Positions 57,547-64,000 of a stretch of 64,000 bases of DNA are shown piece after piece. The stretch's first letter is position 1, and each line of letters begins with the position of its first letter. A program made the position numbers and the translations under genes. Where the stretch lies: assembly GCA_032158295.1 (NCBI GenBank), contig CM063247.1, positions 9,428,675-9,492,674 of the forward strand. The letters run 5' to 3'. This DNA comes from Pycnopodia helianthoides (taxonomy: Eukaryota; Echinodermata; Asteroidea; Forcipulatida; Asteriidae). Below the pieces are notes generated by a model that saw only the letters and a list, made by a program, of their open reading frames with translations, made no database searches and had not been told where the DNA came from.

Positions 57547-60146
57547 CTGAAAAAAAGGGAGAAACACACAATAAATGTAGTATTTGTAGAATTACAAACA
57601 CTATAGGTGTGCGGAATGTGTGAAGGTAAACATTGTTAGTTAAATCAATTTTTTAAAATTACATATGAACATAAAAGCCATTAAAAAGAGCTTCATAATA
57701 TTTGACAGAAAGATAGATAGGTAGATATGGTTTATTAAAAAACTGTCCTCGCAGCAAAAAGGCTGAATTACAAACAATTTTAATTAAAAACACTACAAAT
57801 TTACAAAAAATAAGGGGAGGAATTAAAAAATATATATATTGAAACGAAAAATAAACAAATTTTAAATAAAAAAAGATTAAAATCATGACAAACCAACGAA
57901 AGGTCGATAAAAACCCGAGTGGCATTTAGATAAGCAGATCATTGAGTATACTTGTATGACAAAAATTCAAAATGGAGTGACATGGCTGGTGCTAAAATTT
58001 GTATCACAGCTACTACCGGTTTAACGCTGGGTTTTGTTCCATAAATTGGCCATATACATAATCGGACTGTTTTGGTCCCGTTTGGTTCTGCAAATTGGTA
58101 ATGAGATTTAATCTGAGGTTCTCAAGATCTTGCAGTGAATATGTCTTTTTTAACGTGGCGGAACCCAATTGCAGGTAATTTAAGGAAGCAAAGTCAAATA
58201 ATAAACTTCAACGAAAGGGTGCTTTTGAGGATGATGCCATAATTTGTCTTCTAATTGGAAGGCTTGGGGAATAAACGTTACTTCATACACAAAAACCATG
58301 TCCGAATTCCAGTTTTTTATTGCAGACCTCAAAACGAGGTAGCAGTTTTATTTGTTATACCTGAACTTCCGGTTTGGATCAGAAAACAAGGTCAAATTGG
58401 GGTTACGGCAGTGCAATTTTTGTTGAATATGTTAGTCCTTTCGTATGACAAATAGATTGTTAAAATAGCTTACGTAGGTCAGGAGATTTGAATTTGTGCA
58501 GTATTAAACTTTGATTTAACGTAATTCTACTCCTGATGACGTAACGATGAGTTCACAAAAGCGGTTGACATCTGAGAGTGAAGATCTTATTATGTGGTAA
58601 GTTTGAAAGTTGTGTGAGTTTTGTACGTGTCTTTTTGATAGCGAACAAAATGCTCTTTATTTGACTGTTATTTGACTTCGGTCGAACGAAGATTTTTTTT
58701 CGTTCGAACGAATATATATTTTTGTTCGATTTCGTTCGAACGAAGATTTTTGTAGGCCCTAGCTTTGATGACCAGACTTTGTTGAATATTTTTACCTACA
58801 GACTTCGGACCTAGAGACGTGACTGCGGGCGTGCCTGCAGCGTCATCAATCTTGACGTCTGTGCCTATTCAGGCACGTAGGCGCGCCGCGGGTTTGTTAA
58901 CATTTTCGTTTGAACCAAGTTATTTTTGTTCGAACCAAGATTGTTTTTGTTTACCGAAGATTTTTTCTCCTATGTCCCTTAGAAAGCTTCTCGAACTCGG
59001 AAAGTACTGAGTATACTTTACACAATATATATATAGCTTTATGGTTTTTTATTCTTCTTTGGTTTAACATTAACATATCGTATGTACGTACACATGTACG
59101 TGTTGTGGTTGTGTACACTGGTGTGCTAATCAGTCGTACAATCAGTCAGATTGCGTCAGTGGGTGCACTGCACCAATATAGAGACACTCATGCACAGAGC
59201 CTCATTAATAAAATGTACACCTACAACTTTGTCTGTCAATCAAAGTTTTGAAGGTCATGCGTCTTATGGATTGTCGAAAAATTGTATAGTATTGTATGCC
59301 CTTGGGATTGTTGACTTTCAACCTGGAGCATTTGGGGGTACACTGGCCCTCAGGAAATGGCTCTATTTTGCTATAAAGGTGTAGGGTCATTTTTCAAAAA
59401 ATGGAGTCTGGCCAGTTTAGTCATTCAGTTAATTTGGATGAGCCTAGCTCAAAAGCCCAAGGGCTAACCTACCACCAATTGAAGAGAAAATTGAAGTTCA
59501 GTTTTCAGAAAATATATTTGGTTTGCTTTTTAAGAGGCCGAGAAACTTTTAAAATATTTTTTGAGTGTTTTTAAATATTTAGCATTTAGCATTGGCTGCT
59601 ATAGGGAGCTTATTTAGTGAGGTGCACCCAGATCGTGTCAGTAAAATTTGTTAGACGCCCTCTCGGGGCAATATTAATAATTGTGGTAGGTTTTGTTACA
59701 ATCAACATTTGTATAACAGTTTCACAAAAAATCGACCGTGAACTTGGAAAACACATTAGGGTAAACTGAGCGTGACCCCCCCCCCCCCGTTGAAACAATT
59801 CTGGTTCTGATAAATGTGATGCCTCGGCTACTGCTTAAAGGTTATATTTTACAGAATTGGTGAGGATAGAAAACATCATTGTTAAATGAAGGACTATCTG
59901 GACAAATACCCATTTTGGTGACACTTCTCTTGATATATGTAAATGATTTACATAACTCACCTTCCCTGCTTTCTTTTCTCTTGTTTGCTGAAGACACCAC
60001 TATTTTCTTTCTCTTATTCTAACTATAACTGTCTTGTCTCCACTCAAATCTAATCAGACTTCTTTGAATCTTATTAAACTAAATACATCTTCTTCAACAA
60101 ATCCAACAGTTTTCTTTCCGATTCTTCCATCTGCATTGACAATACT
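57547..60146. other. Stretch upstream of mosaic exon A
   Basis: Expected to contain or precede the signal-peptide exon of the mosaic gene; none was recognised. It contains an A-rich tract at 57650-57870 and the TTCGAA palindromes. Confidence 0.4.
58670..58965. repeat. TTCGTTCGAACGAA palindrome cluster
   Basis: TTCGTTCGAACGAA occurs at about 58701 and 58732, with GTCGAACGAAGA just before and GTTTGAACCAAG / GTTCGAACCAAG at 58908-58942. Self-complementary, CpG-rich in an AT-rich setting. Confidence 0.55.
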
Positions 60147-62489
60147 CCTATTTCTACAGAGTAATATCCCGAGAGAACAAAATATCATTTCAATGGAATG
60201 AAATAACAATTCGAGAAAAACAAATTGTTATTATTGTTATTTTGTTGTCTCACCTTTTCATTTTGTTTACATGTCCCTTTAGGGGCTCCGTACATTTCTG
60301 TTGTCCGCTCTACTCAATTTGTGGGTTTCATTGTCGATGACAAGCTTAATAGGTGGACCGACCACATCATCAGTCACAAATGTCGTTTCTCGTAACACCG
60401 GCGTCCTATCTAAACTTAGTTCTTTTATTTCTCCTTATACTAACTTTAGTTTCTCTTTATAACACACCTACTATCTTGACTCATCAGAACTATTGCAACA
60501 TTATTTGAGCTCACTCCAGTAACAACAAACTTCGTTCACTTACCACCGATCAAAAACGGGACATTGATTTGCTCCCTTTCACACCATAGGGCTCATACAG
60601 CACTTAACACTATCATAAAATATTATTTAAAAACTCCACACCGTGTTTTGTATGTACAAGCACGTTCACAACATTCTTTCTACAACATTTTCCTCTTACT
60701 TTTCTACAGTTCATACTTTTCACTTAACACAGTTATAACTGTCACGCTAGATCAACAGGGCAGGTGGCGTTTTAATTAACCGAGAGAAATCAAGTGCAAG
60801 ACATAGTTTTACATAACCTGGCATTTTACATAACAGTGTTAATCTCAATCCCAAAATGGCGCAACCAAGATTTATCGTGTACGATGACATGTGTCATGTG
60901 TACGTGTCATGTGAAATGGGGCAACACCGTAACTATATTTTGCTCGTATACATATTCCTTGCATGATTGCATCTTGACGTGCAGCTCTGTTCAACAGTCA
61001 ACATTTAAATGTCAATTCAAAATTTGCCATAGTCATTCAAAGTGTCTGTGGAAAGTACCAGAGTGTAAACGACAACAACAGAAACTCAACTGGCAGTCAA
61101 ACTGATTGATCGTGTTGTGTACAAGTTATCCCAAATGATTTGATGCAGCTCCCCCAGGGGCCAATTGGGCAACTCGGAAAGCTTGGGAAGCCCAGGACCT
61201 TGCACGTACCCTCTCTTGCCCCAAATGAGACCAAAGGAAAGGAAAACTAGGCTTCGTTTGGTGTTTAGCAATATATGTTTTTGGTGCATTCATCAAGTAA
61301 GCAACCGAAAACTAAGGCAATTAGGCATTTCTACAGAGTAATATCCCGAGAGGACAAAATATCATTTCAATGGAATGAAATAACAATTCGAGAAAACAAA
61401 TTGTTATTATTGTTATTTTGTTGTCTCACCTTTTAATTTTGTTTACATGTCCCTTGAGGGGCTCCGTACATTTCTGTTGTCCGCTCTACTCAATTTGTGG
61501 ATTTCATTGTCGATGACAAGGTGAACTGACCACATCATCAGTCACAAATGTCGTTTCTCGTAACACAGGCGTCCTATATAAACTTAGTTCTTTTTTTTCT
61601 CCTTATACTAACTTTAGTTTCTCTTTATAACACACCTACTATCTTGACTCATCTGAACTATTGCAACATTATTTGAGCTCACTCCAGTAACAACAAACTT
61701 CGTTCACTTACCACCGATCAAAAACGGGACATTGATTTGCTCCCTTTCACACCAAAGGGCTCATACAGCACTTAACACTATCATATAATATTATTTAAAA
61801 AGTCCACACCGTGTTGTTTATGTACAAGCACGTTCACAACATTCTTTCTACAACATTTTCCTCTTACTTTTCTACAGTTCATACTTTTCACTTAACACAG
61901 TTATAACTGTCACGCTAGATCAACAGGGCAGGTGGCGTTTTACTTAACCGAGAGAAATCAAGTGCAAGACATAGTGTTACATAACCTGGCATTTTACATA
62001 ACAGTGTTAATCTCAATCCCAAAATGGCGCAACCAAGATTTATCGTGTACGATGACATGTGTCATGTGTACGTGTCATGTGAAATGGGGCAACACCGTAA
62101 CTATATTTTGCTCGTATACATATTCCTTGCATGATTGCATCTTGACGTGCAGCTCTGTTCAACAGTCAACATTTAAATGTCAATTCAAAATTTGCCATAG
62201 TCATTCAAAGTGTCTGTGGAAAGTACCAGAGTGTAAACGACAACAACAGAAACTCAACTGGCAGTCAAACTGATTGATCGTGTTGTGTACAAGTTATCCC
62301 AAATGATTTGATGCAGCTCCCCCAGGGGCCAATTGGGCAACTCGGAAAGCTTGGGAAGCCCAGGACCTTGCACGTACCCTCTCTTGCCCCAAATGAGACC
62401 AAAGGAAAGGAAAACTAGGCTTCGTTTGGTGTTTAGCAATAAATGTTTTTGGTGCATTCATCAAGTAAGCAACCGAAAACTAAGGCAAT
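60147..62489. repeat. Near-identical 1.17 kb tandem duplication
   Basis: The first unit runs from about 60147 to 61325 and the second from 61326 to 62489. The offset is 1177 bp at the left and 1168 bp over the rest, owing to a short deletion in the second unit (AAGCTTAATAGG against AAGGTG). Only scattered substitutions separate the copies. Confidence 0.92.
60300..60720 (+). pseudogene. Decayed non-LTR retrotransposon reverse-transcriptase fragment (duplicated at 61470-61885)
   Basis: In frame from 60312, TQFVGFIVDDKL matches the conserved FLGV-DDKL-W block of jockey/CR1-type LINE reverse transcriptases. It is followed by ISHKCRFS and, after frameshifts, text resembling the thumb region (NYCNII, then RAHTALNTIIK). 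Stops and indels interrupt every frame, so it is dead. The second copy lacks part of the DDKL segment. Confidence 0.55.
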
Positions 62490-63848
62490 CAACTCAACTA
62501 AAGTAATTAACACCTTTTAGGACTATGTATTGCACTTCTCTTACAAGTGGTTTCTCATGAGAAGGCACCTCCGCAAGGACAAATCTCTGCCCAACCCTCA
62601 TTAAATTGAAGATGTCTATATTTTAAACCACTTGAACAGCAGGACTGGAACAGAATCTTCCGTGTATTGTACCTTTGAAAAACCTTGCATTTACACATTT
62701 CTCGAAGGTTTATCTAACAGTCCCACATAGTGAGTGTTCCAGTTTTACCTTACGGATGTATGGAGCTAAAAAAGATATAGTGACGACAAAAAGGGCACTT
62801 GGTGTGATAAAAACACCTTTTTAGTTTACTTGAAAATAGTTGCAAAATGAAAACATATACCCAGTTATTGGATTGTACACAGCACAAGTAAGAGTCTCAT
62901 ACAGGAGTATAGTGTATTCATCCTTGCATGACCGCGCATTCTACAGTCAAAACATTTTCAAAGTCATTCAAATATTAATACCGAAAGCACCAGAGTGTGA
63001 ACAACAGAAGAGTTCATGAAAGAAACAAAATTTATGGAAAATTCTGCCCCAAGCTATCTAAACTGACTTTCTATACGGGATACATGGAAAACCCGAAAAT
63101 ATGAACCACAATACTGCCACTGCCTAGAACTAAACACAAGGACTGTAAACGGACCATAGTGTTAGTTCGTACCTCGGAGGATACACATTGGTTGTTATGA
63201 GCAGACCAGTTTCCTAAAATTGCCTCATTAAAAATTCTCACTTTTTGTCTGATATTTGAAATCGTAAACCCGGAAAAAGATCATCATATTTAAGTTTTCA
63301 CGTCTGAAGTTTCACTTCGTTTAAGTTAGCTCTGCAGTCTGCGCAGCGCCAGCATCAACAGGTCTTTGAGTGGTAAGTAACACTAAATATCAGCATAATG
63401 CTGCATTCTGCATTATACATAGTTTAACATGTGGGTCAATACATACGCGGGCTTTAGCGTCCGCTTTCGACCAGAAGTTAAGGTCAAACTGGTATCATCA
63501 AGGTTTTTAGCAGTTTTAGGGACCTACAGCCTGATGTAAAAATTGTGCTTAAGTAGTGAGTAGTTCTTGAGATATGAATATTTGAAATGTTCTGTTACAC
63601 ACTCTGTGTAGCGTTTGTAAAGTTTTGAATATCTTTCCGATGATGTATAGATTGTAACAACCCATTGTGTGGTCCATGAGTAATGCTATTTTTCAATATT
63701 TAATTTAAATGTAATTCGACATCTGATGACGTCATCAATTTGTCACTACAACTTTCCCATAGTACGTCCCGCTGAACACACGTAATCACTAGCAATACGA
63801 GCGCATTAAGTCTTCTGAAAAGAAAACAAGGAAAAAAAACTTCCTTCC
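62490..63848. other. Stretch after the tandem duplication
   Basis: AT-rich with no gene or clear repeat recognised before the truncated type 1 element at 63849. Confidence 0.4.
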
Positions 63849-64000
63849 TTAAAGGAACATTACAGAATTGGTAAGAAAAAATATACTTTTGATCACAGGT
63901 CTAACACGGTCTAATGATGATGACAGTAGAAAACATCCCTTGAAATATTTCTGTCTGAAATGCCATACTTGATGAGAAATGAATAAACTAATGTAACCAA
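63849..64000 (+). mobile_element. Type 1 TTAA-flanked MITE, copy 8, cut by the window end
   Basis: The left end TTAAAGGAACATTACAGAAT and about 130 bp of interior are present; the rest lies beyond the window. Confidence 0.75.

Noticed and set aside
60794..62273. Paired ~103-113 codon frames
   Set aside because: They repeat because of the tandem duplication; the text is the translation of a dispersed non-coding repeat and has no domain.

Overview
This window looks like nuclear DNA from a marine invertebrate, most plausibly an echinoderm and perhaps a sea star. It is AT-rich and gene-poor. Genes are split by GT-AG introns of up to about 8 kb, and non-coding DNA is dominated by short TTAA-flanked inverted-repeat elements (MITEs), tRNA-derived SINEs and minisatellites. 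No bacterial operon, CRISPR array, phage, rRNA gene or intact tRNA gene was seen. The echinoderm assignment rests on repeat style and gene content, so it is an inference.

Three protein-coding genes can be supported. (1) On the + strand, 2280-18132 holds the last six exons of a zinc-dependent medium-chain alcohol dehydrogenase. It most resembles the phosphonate-associated alcohol dehydrogenases of bacteria; its N-terminal exons lie upstream of, or were not found in, the window. (2) On the - strand, 37977-31503 holds a complete two-coding-exon ABHD17-type alpha/beta hydrolase (protein depalmitoylase), split by a 5.6 kb intron. (3) On the - strand, 57546-47336 holds at least six internal exons of a cysteine-rich mosaic protein combining von Willebrand factor C-like modules with an F-type (fucolectin) domain. 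Its two ends were not found. One lectin exon carries an apparent 1-base deletion, and one exon junction has conflicting phase.

Layout: 1-2.3 kb, MITEs upstream of the dehydrogenase exons. 2.3-18.1 kb, the dehydrogenase, with introns full of MITEs, SINEs, a 16-bp minisatellite and a telomere-like G-rich tract. 18.1-31.5 kb, intergenic, with a 15-copy 75-bp minisatellite grown inside a SINE and several palindromic elements. 31.5-38.2 kb, the ABHD17-like gene, whose intron is rich in the palindrome TACATGTA and hosts a 1.8 kb inverted-repeat element. 38-47 kb, intergenic or undetected 3' exons, with a long near-perfect hairpin. 47.3-57.5 kb, the lectin mosaic gene; its largest found intron contains a ~40-bp minisatellite that begins at the splice acceptor and is split by a 1.5 kb TTAA-targeted insertion. 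57.5-64 kb, no exons seen, with a 1.17 kb tandem duplication carrying a decayed LINE reverse transcriptase.

The three genes have no obvious functional link to each other. The most unusual material is the relation between repeats and exon boundaries in the lectin gene, the animal copy of a phosphonate-type dehydrogenase, and the family of related TTAA elements whose two ends have diverged together.
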